Notes: generated by a model from the letters alone, not told the origin. A stretch of 64,000 nt of DNA from Roseomonas sp. OT10 (GCF_020991085.1 NZ_CP087719.1:1756001-1820000), one strand, 5' to 3'. Shown: positions 16,400-25,563, numbered from the stretch's first letter. Made by a program: numbers and translations.

Positions 16400-18589
16400 T
16401 CATGCCGCGGCACGGTCCCGGCCCTTCGGCCCCCCGGAGAGTGCGACCAGCCGGTCCAGACCGCCGGCATTCCCGAGGACCGCCGCCTTTTCCGCCCGGT
16501 TGAGGGCGGACAGCGCCTCCTCCAGCGTCGCCGCCTCCTCCACCCGCAGCAGGCCGACCAGCAGCACGGGGTCGATCGGGTCGACCCGCGGGCGCCGCGG
16601 CGGGGGCAGCATGCGGCGATGCGCCTCCAGCAGCACGGGATCGGCCACGAGACGCGCGACGGCCTCCGCCGGGGCGGGTGGCGCCGCGCGCAGCTCCCGC
16701 AGCAGGGCGTTGGCGCGGGCCAGGACCCTCGGCGGCTCGCTCTCCTCCGGGATCAGCAGCAGCCCGAGGCGCCGGAGACCCAGCCCGAGGTCGCGTCGGG
16801 CGGTCAGGGCGGCAAGCGGGATCGCCAGCGCCAGCCCCAGGATCACCGGCGACATCCACAGGGCCAGCCAGGGCGAGACGAGCCAGGCGACGATGCCGAA
16901 GAGCACGCCGAAGCCCGTGTGCCAGCCATAGAGCCGCACCACCTCGCGCCAGGACAGGGAGCCGTCGTCGCGCCGCTGCGCCTGCCAGCCGGAATCGCGG
17001 CCCAGCAGGATGGACACCACGTCCAGCGACTGGGTCAGCATCGTCACCGGCGCCAGCAGCCCGGCGATCACCGATTCCAGCAGCAGGCTGAGCAGCGCGC
17101 GGCCCGCCCCGCCGCTGCCGCGCCGGTCGCGCGGGCGCAGGCACAGGGCGAACCAGGCCAGCAGCTTCGGCAGCAGCAGCAGGGCCATGGAGCCGATGAA
17201 GACCCACATGGCGCGCACCGGGTCGACGGTGGGCCAGTCGGGGAAGAGGCTGTAGCCCTGGGGGAAGTAGCTCGGCCGGATGAAGCGCGACTGCAGCGCG
17301 ATCAGCACGCCGACCACCAGGAAGAGCAGCCAGAGCGGCGCCGTGATGTAGGAGCCGATGCCGGTCAGCAGGTGCAGCCGGCTGACCCAGTGCAATCCCC
17401 TGGCCGGCAGCACGGCCATGTGCTGGAGGTTGCCCTGGCACCAGCGCCGGTCGCGCAGGGCGAGGTCGGTCAGGGAGGGCGGACTCTCCTCGTAGCTGCC
17501 GGCCAGGGCGGGCACCATGTGCACCGCCCAGCCGCCGCGCCGGAGCAGGGCGGCCTCCACGAAGTCGTGGCTCAGGATGTGGCCGCCGAAGGGCTTCGGG
17601 CCGCGCAGCGCCGGCAGGCCGGCCTGCTCGGCGAAGGCGCGGGTGCGGATGACCGCGTTGTGCCCCCAGTAGTTGCCCTCCGCCCCGTGCCACCAGGCGA
17701 TGCCCTGGGCGATGAGCGGGCCATAGACCCGGCCGGCGAACTGCTGCATCCGGGCGAAGAGGGTGGAACCGTTGACGATCAGCGGCAGGCTCTGGATCAG
17801 CCCGACATCCGGGTGCCGCTCCATGGCCGCGGCCAGGCGGATGATGGTGTCGCCCTCCATCACGCTGTCCGCGTCCAGCACCAGCATCTGCGGATAGGCG
17901 CCGCCGAAGCGGCTGACCCATTCGGCGATGTTGCCGGACTTGCGCTCCGTGTTCTTCGGGCGGCGGCGGTAGAAGAGGCGCGACGCATCGCCGCCCCCGG
18001 CCGCGACCCGCTCGCGCAGGCCGAGGAAGGCCGCTTCCTCGGCGATCCAGGCATCGGCATCGGTGGTGTCGCTGAGGATGAAGGTGTCGAACCACGCGCC
18101 GGCACCCCGCGCGGCCAGGGATTCCTGGATCGCCTGGAGGCCGGCCATCACCCGCTCGGGCGATTCATTGTAGACGGGCATCAGCAGCGCTGTGCGGGTG
18201 GAAAGCTCCGGCAGCGGGCCCGCCGGGTCGATCCCCAGCCTCCGCTCGCCGCCGCGCAGCACCACCAGGAAGCCCGCCAGCGCACTGGTGAAGGAGAGCG
18301 CGATCCAGGCGAAGAGGGGGAGGAACAGCAGGAAGAAGGCCAGCTCGAACGGGGTGGGGCGGTCCAGGTCCAGCACCCGGTACATCTCCCACCCGCCGAA
18401 GCCGGTCAGCGCCACGGCACTGCCGATCACAAGCAGGCGGCGCCAGAACAGGCCGCGCGGCTGCGAGGGGCGCACCGGCTGCCGCTGCTCCGGCCGCCGG
18501 CGCAGGGACTGCACCGGCATGGCGAGCGGCGCCTCGGGCGGCAGCGCCGGGGGCATGGCACGCCAGGGATCGGGCGTCAGCGCGTCCAA
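16400..18589 (-). CDS. opgH: glucans biosynthesis glucosyltransferase OpgH (MdoH)
   Basis: 729 residues, a polytopic inner-membrane GT2 enzyme that polymerises the beta-1,2-linked backbone of osmoregulated periplasmic glucans from UDP-glucose. Motifs: MPVYNESPERV, FILSDTTDAD, MLVLDADSVMEGD (DxD), ILSHDFVEAAL, and RDRRWCQGNLQH (the Q/RxxRW site). Several membrane helices lie near residues 50-110 and after 390. The TTG start at 18589 gives an N-terminus with DPWR, a motif seen in E. coli OpgH, and overlaps the opgG stop by 13 bases; ATG 18556 is the alternative. Confidence 0.93.
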   Translation of the reverse strand: MDALTPDPWRAMPPALPPEAPLAMPVQSLRRRPEQRQPVRPSQPRGLFWRRLLVIGSAVALTGFGGWEMYRVLDLDRPTPFELAFFLLFLPLFAWIALSFTSALAGFLVVLRGGERRLGIDPAGPLPELSTRTALLMPVYNESPERVMAGLQAIQESLAARGAGAWFDTFILSDTTDADAWIAEEAAFLGLRERVAAGGGDASRLFYRRRPKNTERKSGNIAEWVSRFGGAYPQMLVLDADSVMEGDTIIRLAAAMERHPDVGLIQSLPLIVNGSTLFARMQQFAGRVYGPLIAQGIAWWHGAEGNYWGHNAVIRTRAFAEQAGLPALRGPKPFGGHILSHDFVEAALLRRGGWAVHMVPALAGSYEESPPSLTDLALRDRRWCQGNLQHMAVLPARGLHWVSRLHLLTGIGSYITAPLWLLFLVVGVLIALQSRFIRPSYFPQGYSLFPDWPTVDPVRAMWVFIGSMALLLLPKLLAWFALCLRPRDRRGSGGAGRALLSLLLESVIAGLLAPVTMLTQSLDVVSILLGRDSGWQAQRRDDGSLSWREVVRLYGWHTGFGVLFGIVAWLVSPWLALWMSPVILGLALAIPLAALTARRDLGLGLRRLGLLLIPEESEPPRVLARANALLRELRAAPPAPAEAVARLVADPVLLEAHRRMLPPPRRPRVDPIDPVLLVGLLRVEEAATLEEALSALNRAEKAAVLGNAGGLDRLVALSGGPKGRDRAAA

Positions 18590-20079
18590 CGGTAGATCCA
18601 GCTTTCCGTCAGCGGGCCCTGCTCGTCCGACAGCACCGCCCGCAGCTCCGCCAGCGGCGCATTGCCGGGGAGAAGCTCGAAGCTGATGCGCCAGCCGCCC
18701 GTCTCCGGGTTGCGCTGCGCGACGGGGTTCTGGATGCGGCCCGGCCCGGCGGAGACATCGAGCTTCGGCCTGGCTTCGGCCGGCAGGTCCTTCAGCCGGC
18801 CGCCCACCGCGTCGAGGACGAAGATCAGGCCGTTCGACCCGGCGGCGCCGGCGCGCGTGCTGACGAAGGTGGCCAGCGCCGGGTTGCCCTGCGGCAGCGG
18901 CAGCCAGTGCATGCGGTAGACGTAGCCGTACTCCCCCTTCGCGCGCAGCGGGTCCTTGGGGCGCCAGAAGGCGACGATGTTGTCGTGGATCTCTCCGCCG
19001 GTCGGGATCTCGACGAGTTGCACCGCGCCCTCGCCCCAGTCGCCGATCGGCTCGATCCAGAGGCTCGGCCGCCGTTCGTAGCGGGCCTCGAGGTCCTGAT
19101 AGGAATCGAAGTCGCGGCGCCGCTGCACCAGGCCGAAGCCGCGCGGATTGGCATCCGCCAGCACCGTCACCTGGAGGTCGCGCGGATTGTGCAGCGGCCG
19201 CCAGAGCTGCTCGCCGCGCCCGGAGGCCAGCAGCAGCCCGTCCGAATCATGCACCGCCGGGCGGAAGTCGTCGACGCCGGCCCGGTCGTTGGGGGCGAAC
19301 CAGAACATGCTGGTCAGGGGCGCGATGCCGGCGGCGGCGAGGTCGGCGCGCGGGAAGACCGTCGCCTCCACGTCGAAGACCGTGTCGTCCCCGGGGCGGA
19401 TGGTGAAGCGGTAGGAGGCGGCGGCGCTCGGGCTGTCCAGCAGGGCGTGGACGACGATCGCGTTCACGCCGGGGCGCGGCCGCTCGATCCAGAAGGCGCG
19501 GAAGAAGGGGAACTCCTCGCCCCCCGGATCGGCGGTCTTGATGGCGAGGCCGCGGGCCGAGAGCCCATAGCCCAGGTGTCGCCCCACCGCGCGGAAGTAG
19601 CTGGCGCCGAGGAAGGCCGCGACCTCGTCGAAATAGTCCGGGCGGTTCAGCGGGGCATGCAGGCGGAAGCCGGCGAAGCCCAGATTTGCATCGGGCGCGG
19701 GCCGCTCGACGGGCCCGAAGTCGAAGAGGTCCGGGCTGTAGGGGATGGGGCGCGAGCGGCCGTCGGCCACCTCGTAGAGATCGACCCGCGCGGCATAGAG
19801 GAAGCCGCGATGGAAGAGCTGCATCTGGAAGGGCAGGTTGTCGCCCTTCCACAACGCCTTCTGCGGATCGAAGCGGATCATCCGGTAGCGGTCGTAGCTG
19901 AGATTGGCCAGCGGCCCGGGCAGCCGCGTATCGGGCGCCTGAAACGGCTTCTGCGCCAGCTCGCGCGCGATCGCCCGCACGTCCTGCGGGGCGAAGGGCT
20001 GCCCGTCCTGGGCGGCGGCGCCCCGCGTGGCCAGCAGGGCGGGGATGGCCAGGGTGGCCAGGACATCGCGTCGCTGCAA
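18577..20079 (-). CDS. opgG: periplasmic glucan biosynthesis protein OpgG (MdoG)
   Basis: 500 residues. Acts in the periplasm on the glucan made by OpgH. The TTG at 20079 is preceded by GGAGG at 6 bases and starts LQRRDVLATLAIPALLATRG, a Tat-like signal with RR. The mature part has the family features RYRMIRFDP, LPFQMQLFHRGF, ASYFRAVG, YGLSARGLAIKTADPGGEEF and PTGGEIHDNIVAFWRP. Forms a two-gene operon with opgH, as in E. coli. Confidence 0.93.
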   Translation of the reverse strand: MQRRDVLATLAIPALLATRGAAAQDGQPFAPQDVRAIARELAQKPFQAPDTRLPGPLANLSYDRYRMIRFDPQKALWKGDNLPFQMQLFHRGFLYAARVDLYEVADGRSRPIPYSPDLFDFGPVERPAPDANLGFAGFRLHAPLNRPDYFDEVAAFLGASYFRAVGRHLGYGLSARGLAIKTADPGGEEFPFFRAFWIERPRPGVNAIVVHALLDSPSAAASYRFTIRPGDDTVFDVEATVFPRADLAAAGIAPLTSMFWFAPNDRAGVDDFRPAVHDSDGLLLASGRGEQLWRPLHNPRDLQVTVLADANPRGFGLVQRRRDFDSYQDLEARYERRPSLWIEPIGDWGEGAVQLVEIPTGGEIHDNIVAFWRPKDPLRAKGEYGYVYRMHWLPLPQGNPALATFVSTRAGAAGSNGLIFVLDAVGGRLKDLPAEARPKLDVSAGPGRIQNPVAQRNPETGGWRISFELLPGNAPLAELRAVLSDEQGPLTESWIYRWTR

Positions 20080-20293
20080 CGAAGACCTCCGGATGGTCCG
20101 CCGGTGATAGCGAAGCCAGCGGGGGAGCGGAGCCGCGGGCTTCCGCGGAAGCAGGGCAATGCACCACACATCCGCGTGTGCAGGATGGCCGGGCCGGCCG
20201 CGTGGGCCCCGCCCGCCGGGGACCTGCCGGGAGCGGCTTTTCATTCCGGATGCTCCGTCGCAGTTTGCGACCGGCCAACGAAGGAGACGGGCG

Positions 20294-21703
20294 ATGGACG
20301 GAATGGCGGGAGCCGGCCGCGAGGGCGCGCTGGCGCGGGCACGGGCGCTGTTCGACGCGGAGTTCCGCGACCGGCTGGCGGCGCTGGTCGCCTATCCGTC
20401 GACCTCGCAGGACCCCGCCCACGGCGAGGACTGCCGCCGCTACCTGGAGGAGGGGCTGAAGCCCTGGCTGGAGCGGCTGGGCTTCGCGGTCACCGTGCAC
20501 GACAACCCCGTCGCCGGGGTCGGCCCGATCCTGACCGGGACGCGGGTCGAGGACCCGGCCCTGCCCACGGTGCTGGTCTATGGTCACGGCGATACGGTTC
20601 GCGGCCTGGACGAGCAGTGGAGCGAGGGGCTGAAGCCCTGGACGCTCACCGAGCGGGAGGGCCGCTGGTACGGGCGTGGCACGGTGGACAACAAGGGGCA
20701 GCACGCGCTGGACATCGCGGCGCTGGAGGCGGTGCTGGATGCGCGTGGCGGCCGGCTGGGCTTCAACGTCACCGTGCTGATCGAGACCGCGGAGGAGCGC
20801 GGCTCGGCCGGGCTGCGCGAGTTCGTCGAGGCCAACAAGGCGATGCTGGCGGCGGACGTGCTGATCGCCTCCGACGGGCCGCGCGTGGAGCCGGAGCTGC
20901 CCACCATCGCCACCGGCACGCGCGGGACGGTGCATTTCGACCTGGCCGTGCGGCTGCGCCCCGGGGGCGTGCATTCGGGGCATTGGGGCGGGCTGACCAA
21001 GGACCCCGCGATCATCCTGGCCCACGCGCTGGCCAGCATCGTGGACCGCAACGGGAAGATCCTGGTCCGCGACTGGCTGCCGCCGGATGGCGTGCCGGCC
21101 AGCGTGAAGCAGGTGCTGGAGGGCTGCCCGGTGGGCGGCGGCGGTGCCGCGGCGACGATCGACGAGGGGTGGGGCGAGCCCGGCCTCAGCTCGGCCGAGA
21201 AGATCTACGGCTGGAACTCGTTCATCGTGCTGGCGATGATCTCGGGCCGGCCGGAGAACCCCGTGAACGCGGTGGCGCCGGATGCCCGGGCGCATTGCCA
21301 GATCCGCTACACGGTCGATACCGATCCGCTCAGCTTCGCCCCCAGCCTGCGCCGGCACCTGGACGCGGCCGGCTTCCCCGAGGTGGCGATCGAGAATGCG
21401 GGCATCCGCATGAACGCCAGCCGCACCGATCCCGCGGACCCCTGGGTGGTCTGGGCGCGGGAGAGCATGGAGCGCAGCCTGGGCAAGCGGGTGCAGGTGA
21501 TCCCGAATGCCAGCGGCGGGCTGCCGGGCGACGTCTTCGTGGATGCGCTGGGCGTGCCGCTGGTCTGGGTGCCGCACAGCTACAACGGCTGCCAGCAGCA
21601 CGGGCCGGACGAGCATGCCCTGCCGGAGCCGCTGCGCGAGGGCATCGCGGCCTTTGCCGGCATGTGGTGGGATCTGGGCGAGGGCGCGCCGAAGCGCGGC
21701 TGA
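20294..21703 (+). CDS. M20 family metallopeptidase (ArgE/DapE/CPG2-like)
   Basis: 469 residues. A di-zinc peptidase. Metal and catalytic motifs: VYGHGDTVRG (His, Asp), GRGTVDNKGQH (bridging Asp), ETAEERGS (base Glu and ligand Glu), and a late His in QQHGPDEHALPE. A central dimerisation domain lies around 215-365. AAGGAGA precedes the ATG well. The class is close to carboxypeptidase G2/dipeptidase-like M20 enzymes; substrate unknown. Stands alone, with a hairpin after it. Confidence 0.92.
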   Translation: MDGMAGAGREGALARARALFDAEFRDRLAALVAYPSTSQDPAHGEDCRRYLEEGLKPWLERLGFAVTVHDNPVAGVGPILTGTRVEDPALPTVLVYGHGDTVRGLDEQWSEGLKPWTLTEREGRWYGRGTVDNKGQHALDIAALEAVLDARGGRLGFNVTVLIETAEERGSAGLREFVEANKAMLAADVLIASDGPRVEPELPTIATGTRGTVHFDLAVRLRPGGVHSGHWGGLTKDPAIILAHALASIVDRNGKILVRDWLPPDGVPASVKQVLEGCPVGGGGAAATIDEGWGEPGLSSAEKIYGWNSFIVLAMISGRPENPVNAVAPDARAHCQIRYTVDTDPLSFAPSLRRHLDAAGFPEVAIENAGIRMNASRTDPADPWVVWARESMERSLGKRVQVIPNASGGLPGDVFVDALGVPLVWVPHSYNGCQQHGPDEHALPEPLREGIAAFAGMWWDLGEGAPKRG

Positions 21704-21713
21704 ATCTAGCCAC

Positions 21714-21743
21714 CCCCCGCAGGCTTTCGGTGGCCTGCGGGGG
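21714..21743 (+). terminator. terminator after M20 peptidase gene
   Basis: CCCCCGCAGGC (21714-21724) pairs perfectly with GCCTGCGGGGG (21733-21743) around an 8-base loop, 10 bases after the stop codon. No T-run. Confidence 0.7.
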
Positions 21744-21846
21744 TGGGGCAGCGGGTCGTCACTCTTCCTCACGCGCGCCGCGTGGCGCCGTTACATGCCC
21801 GGCGCCAGATCCGGCAGGCCACGCACGACCCCGCAAGGAATGCCCG

Positions 21847-22350
21847 ATGAACGCCCGCACCAAGACTCCCGCACTCCTGGCCCTGGCGGCCCTGCTGACC
21901 GCCGGTGCCCTGCCGGCCCTGGCGCAGCCGGCGCCGCGCCCGGACGCCGCTGGCCGCCCGCATGGCCCGGCCCGGCTGTTCGAGGCGGCCGACGCCAACC
22001 ATGACGGTCGGGTGACGCTGGACGAGGCCTGGGCCCTCGCTTCTGCCCGCTTCGCCGAGGCGGATGCGAACCGCGACGGCGCCGTGACGCCGGAGGAGCT
22101 GCGCGACTTCGCCCGGAAGCAGCGCGGCAACCGGCCGATCCCGGTACGGATGGAGCAGCGCGGCGAAGCCATGTTCCGCGCCATCGACGCCGACCGGGAC
22201 GGCCGCGTGACGCTGGCGGAGTTCCGCCCCGTCGCCGAGGCCATGTTCCGCGCGCGTGACCGGAATGGCGACGGCGTCCTGACCCGCGAGGAGCTGCGTC
22301 CGCAGCAGCGGGGTGGCCAGCCGCCGCGGGGTGACGCCCCGGCGCGCTGA
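21847..22350 (+). CDS. exported EF-hand calcium-binding protein
   Basis: 167 residues. The signal peptide (TPALLALAALLTAGALPALA) is followed by four EF-hand loops: DANHDGRVTLDE, DANRDGAVTPEE, DADRDGRVTLAE and DRNGDGVLTREE. Loop positions 1, 3, 5, 9 and 12 fit calcium ligands. Probably a periplasmic Ca2+ sensor or buffer of the CREC/calerythrin-like kind in alphaproteobacteria. AAGGAA precedes the start. The upstream gap shares a GTCAC...GTTACAT arrangement with the Deg gene. Confidence 0.9.
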   Translation: MNARTKTPALLALAALLTAGALPALAQPAPRPDAAGRPHGPARLFEAADANHDGRVTLDEAWALASARFAEADANRDGAVTPEELRDFARKQRGNRPIPVRMEQRGEAMFRAIDADRDGRVTLAEFRPVAEAMFRARDRNGDGVLTREELRPQQRGGQPPRGDAPAR

Positions 22351-22372
22351 GGTCTCGCGGCGAAGGCGACAC

Positions 22373-22398
22373 GGGGGCCGGCGCTGGCGCCGGCCCCC
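22373..22398. terminator. bidirectional terminator, EF-hand and ABC transporter genes
   Basis: Perfect 12-bp arms GGGGGCCGGCGC / GCGCCGGCCCCC with a 2-base centre, lying between convergent stops at 22350 and 22415. Confidence 0.8.
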
Positions 22399-22414
22399 TG
22401 CGGCATCGCGGGGA

Positions 22415-24277
22415 TCAGGGCGGCAGCACCGGCTCCGGTTCCGGCGATGCCGCCGCGGCGCGCCGGCGACGCAGCCGGCTGAAGCGGTCCCGGATGCGCC
22501 GCAGCTTCACCGGTCGCCGCTCGCGGATCTGGAGCTTCGCGCCCTCCGGCCCACGCTCGAGGGTCAGGGTGCGGTCGTGGAAGGCTTCCAGGCCGGGCCG
22601 ATGCCCGATCGACACCAGGGCCGAACCCGGCAGGCGTTCCAGGATGAGCCGCATCATCGCGTCCTGGTTCTGCTCGTCCAGGGCGGCCGTCGCCTCGTCC
22701 ATGAAGATCCAGCGCGGCTTCTGGATCAGCAGCCGGGCGAAGGCCAGCCGCTGCTGCTCGCCCAGGCTGAGCGTCTGGTCCCAGCGATCCTCGACATCCA
22801 GCCGGCTGACCAGCCGCTCCAGCCCGACCGTCTCCAGCGCCTCGACCGCCACGGCGTCGGGGAGGCTGGCCGGCCCCGCCGGATAGGCGAGGGCCGTGCG
22901 GAGCGAGCCGAGCGGAAGATAGGGGCGCTGGGGCATGAACATGGTGGCCTCGCGCGGCGGCATGCGGATCTCCCCGCTGCCCCAGGGCCAGACCCCGGCG
23001 AAGGCCCGGAAGAGGGTGCTCTTGCCCGTGCCGGACTCGCCCTTGATCAGCACGCGCTCGCCGGCATGGATCTCGGCGCTGGCCTCGGCGATCACCACCG
23101 AGCCGTTGGCGAAGGCGACCTGCACGTCTCGGAAGGAGATCTTCTCCTCCCCCTCGCCGGGCTTCGCCACCCCCCGGGTGAGGGTCGGCTGCTTGGGGTC
23201 CTTCACCATGGCATCCATCTGGTGCAGCGCTTCGCGGAAGGTCAGCAGGCGCTCCACGCTGCTGCGCCATTCGGCGAGGCGGGGGAAGTTGTCCACGAAC
23301 CAGTTCAGCGAGGCCTGCACCGACCCGAAGGCGGAGCCAATCTGCATCAGCCCTCCCAGGGTGATGGCGCCGGAGAAATAGGAGGGCGCGGCGACAACGG
23401 TCGGGAAGACCCCCGTCAGCATCCCGTAGGCGCTGGTGAGCCACATCAGCCGGCGCTGGCTCTGCATCAGATCCCGCACCGCATCCGCCGTCCGGCTCAG
23501 CAACCCGGCGAGGCCGCGCCGTTCATCGGCCTCGCCGCCGATCAGCGCGATCCCCTCGCTGCTCTCCCGGGCGCGGACCAGTCCGAAGCGGAAATCCGCC
23601 TCCCGCGAGGCCCGGCGGAAGTTCAGGGCCACCATCGGCCGCCCCACGAAGTAGGTAAGGCCGGAGCCGATCATCGCATAGAGGAGCGCTGCCCAGACCA
23701 TGTAGCCGGGGATCTCGACGTCGTAGCCCAGGGCGGTGAACTTCAGCGAGCCGGAGATGGTCCACAGGATGCCGATGAAGGCGCAGAGCATCACCGCCGC
23801 GTTGAACAGGCCGGTGGCGAAGTCCACGGCCATCTCGGTGCTGATGCGCGCATCCTCGGCGATGCGCTGGTCGGGGTTCACGTCGGCGCCGCCCGCCTTC
23901 TCCAACTGGTAGTGCCGTGCATCGGACATCCAGTCGCCCAGCAGCCGCATGGTCAGCCATTCGCGCCACCGCAGCTGGGTGAGCTGCTTCACGTAGAGCT
24001 GGTAGACCGCGGTGATCATCGATGCGGCGGCGAGGCCCAGGAACAGGACCATCTGCCACATGAAGGCATTGCGGTCGCGGCTTTCCAGCGCGTTGAAGAA
24101 ATCGCGGCCCCAGAGGTTGAAGCGGATCTGGATGCCGATCTGCAGCAGCGTCAGCAGCAGCAGCCCCAGCGCCAGCCCCTGTGCCTTCCGCTCCTTGAGG
24201 AAATACGCCCCTGCCATGCGGAGGAACCCCCGCAGGGCGCTGGTCTGGATCTGCGCCTCGCGGGGTGGCACGGTCAC
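22415..24277 (-). CDS. SbmA/YddA-type ABC transporter (membrane-ATPase fusion)
   Basis: 620 residues. An N-terminal SbmA/BacA-like transmembrane domain (AQGLALGLLLLTLLQIGIQI, NLWGRDFFNALESRD, VGRPMVALNFRRASREADFR) is fused to an ATPase domain. ATPase motifs: Walker A GESGTGKST, Q-loop in FMPQRPYLP, signature LSLGEQQRLAFAR, Walker B IFMDEATAALDE, switch His SIGHR. This matches the YddA/CydDC-unlike ABCD group; possible cargo is peptide, cobalamin or fatty acyl. Starts with GTG overlapping the upstream gene stop (GTGA). Confidence 0.92.
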   Translation of the reverse strand: MTVPPREAQIQTSALRGFLRMAGAYFLKERKAQGLALGLLLLTLLQIGIQIRFNLWGRDFFNALESRDRNAFMWQMVLFLGLAAASMITAVYQLYVKQLTQLRWREWLTMRLLGDWMSDARHYQLEKAGGADVNPDQRIAEDARISTEMAVDFATGLFNAAVMLCAFIGILWTISGSLKFTALGYDVEIPGYMVWAALLYAMIGSGLTYFVGRPMVALNFRRASREADFRFGLVRARESSEGIALIGGEADERRGLAGLLSRTADAVRDLMQSQRRLMWLTSAYGMLTGVFPTVVAAPSYFSGAITLGGLMQIGSAFGSVQASLNWFVDNFPRLAEWRSSVERLLTFREALHQMDAMVKDPKQPTLTRGVAKPGEGEEKISFRDVQVAFANGSVVIAEASAEIHAGERVLIKGESGTGKSTLFRAFAGVWPWGSGEIRMPPREATMFMPQRPYLPLGSLRTALAYPAGPASLPDAVAVEALETVGLERLVSRLDVEDRWDQTLSLGEQQRLAFARLLIQKPRWIFMDEATAALDEQNQDAMMRLILERLPGSALVSIGHRPGLEAFHDRTLTLERGPEGAKLQIRERRPVKLRRIRDRFSRLRRRRAAAASPEPEPVLPP

Positions 24278-24993
24278 GGCCGCTTCTCCGCCGGTCTGGG
24301 CAGGGGGCCCAGCGTTGCAAGGGAATCCCCGATCCGGTCGGCGTCCAGGGAGCGGCCCAGCGGACCCGCCGTACCCTGCCCGGACGCTGCCAGCTTGGAG
24401 CCTGGCGACAGCCGGCCACCCATCGCGGCGGCGACGTCGGGTGGCAGGCGGATCACCATCCCGTCCTGCAGGATCGCGCCCATCGGGTCGCCCTGCGGCG
24501 TGTAGAGGGGGGCCTGCACGTCGCCCGAGACCTCGATGGTCTGCGAGCCGGCATTGAAGCCGGGTATCCCCCAGCGGGGGCGTTCCACGAAGTTCGGCTG
24601 CGCGTTGCTGTCGGTCGCCCAGGCCAGCATGGTGATGACGGGAGCCCGGCGGGCCCGGATCCCCCAGACGATGATGCTTCGCCCTGGCTCCACGGCCTTC
24701 TCGACCTCATCCCCCACCGGCGGGGGCAGGATGACCTGCGGTCCCTCGCGGAACAGCAGGCGCTCGATCTTCCCCTCCGGGTCCATGAGGTAACGCTCCA
24801 CGACGCCGGTGAAGGCGGGGAGCTGGGTCGGATCGAACCAGAGCCTGCTGAAATCGCCGGCACCGGGGCTGCCATTGGTGGAACCGCCACCGGTGCCGCG
24901 CTGTGGCGCGGGAGGCGATGCGGGCTGCCCCATGGCGGTGCAGGACAGCACCAGCATCAGGGCAACTCCGGCTGCGAATACCCCCCCGCGCAT
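24274..24993 (-). CDS. hypothetical exported protein with two tandem repeats
   Basis: 239 residues. A signal peptide (or lipoprotein signal, LMLVLSCTA) leads into a Gly/Ser/Pro linker. Residues 61-112 and 155-206 align with each other: G-V...P-x-G...L...G...I-L-P-P-x-V, then P-G and a final G. The repeats look like small beta-barrel (OB-like) units, which is an inference. No family name recognised. The 4-base overlap with the ABC transporter start implies translation coupling and a shared process. Confidence 0.7.
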   Translation of the reverse strand: MRGGVFAAGVALMLVLSCTAMGQPASPPAPQRGTGGGSTNGSPGAGDFSRLWFDPTQLPAFTGVVERYLMDPEGKIERLLFREGPQVILPPPVGDEVEKAVEPGRSIIVWGIRARRAPVITMLAWATDSNAQPNFVERPRWGIPGFNAGSQTIEVSGDVQAPLYTPQGDPMGAILQDGMVIRLPPDVAAAMGGRLSPGSKLAASGQGTAGPLGRSLDADRIGDSLATLGPLPRPAEKRP

Positions 24994-25001
24994 CGCTCAG
25001 G

Positions 25002-25163
25002 TCAGACCCAGCCTCGGCCCATGACCAGGGAGACGAGGAACAGCACCAGGAAGATGACGAACAGGACCTTGGCGATGCCGCTGGCCGCCGAGGACACGCC
25101 GCCGAAGCCGAGGACGCCGGCCACCAGGGCGATGATGAGGAAAATGACTGTCCAGTATAGCAT
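25002..25163 (-). CDS. DUF1328 (YtjA) small membrane protein
   Basis: 53 residues: [20 protein letters not shown], then a [15 protein letters not shown] middle and a second hydrophobic segment ending MGRGWV. This is a textbook DUF1328/YtjA protein, often induced by stress in proteobacteria. A GCAAC-N17-CGTT element lies 33 bases upstream. Too short for most gene callers but clear. Function unknown. Confidence 0.92.
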   Translation of the reverse strand: MLYWTVIFLIIALVAGVLGFGGVSSAASGIAKVLFVIFLVLFLVSLVMGRGWV

Positions 25164-25195
25164 GGGTCCCTTTCTCCGGTCTGTTGCTGCCGCTC

Positions 25196-25221
25196 AACGT
25201 CGCTTCCATTCGGGCGGTTGC
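25196..25221 (-). promoter_or_regulatory. EcfG-like promoter for the DUF1328 gene
   Basis: Read on the minus strand: GCAAC, 17 bases, CGTTG. The canonical alphaproteobacterial EcfG promoter is GGAAC-N16/17-CGTT, so one base differs. The -10 part ends 33 bases before the ATG. The same variant occurs before csbD and the DUF883 gene. Confidence 0.6.
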
Positions 25222-25290
25222 CGCCGGTCCGGCAATCTGTTGCATACCGGTCGGATCGGCGTGGCGCCCGTGCACCACCTGGCGTCGCCG

Positions 25291-25512
25291 TCAGCCGCCG
25301 AGCCGGTGCTCCCAGTCCCGCAGGCGGCGCTCCGCCTCCTCCTCGCCGAAGCCGTAGCGCTCCCGGATGAGGGAGAGCAGGGCGGTCCGGTCACCCTTGA
25401 TGCCGGCGACCTCCTGCTCGGTCAGGTTGCCCCATTCCTCGCGCACTTTGCCGCTCATGCCGGACCAGTTGCCTTCGACCCGGCTCCAGTCCCCGTCCCC
25501 CTGCTGCGCCAT
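25291..25512 (-). CDS. CsbD family stress protein
   Basis: 73 residues: WSRVEGNWSGMSGKVREEWG and LTEQEVAGIKGDRTALLSLI are the conserved CsbD core; RERYGFGEEEAERRLRDWE follows. CsbD-like proteins are small, hydrophilic and highly induced by the general stress response in many bacteria, with unknown mechanism. A GCAAC-N17-CGTT element sits about 50 bases upstream of the start. Confidence 0.92.
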   Translation of the reverse strand: MAQQGDGDWSRVEGNWSGMSGKVREEWGNLTEQEVAGIKGDRTALLSLIRERYGFGEEEAERRLRDWEHRLGG

Positions 25513-25563
25513 CGCATTGCCCTTCCCGGTTGCGCCCGGGGGCGGCCGCCCCCGCCCGCCGGC

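Noticed and set aside
18907-21846. Long plus-strand frame in front of the EF-hand gene
   Set aside because: Only the last 167 codons are a real protein. The earlier part is opposite opgG and in another frame of the M20 peptidase gene.
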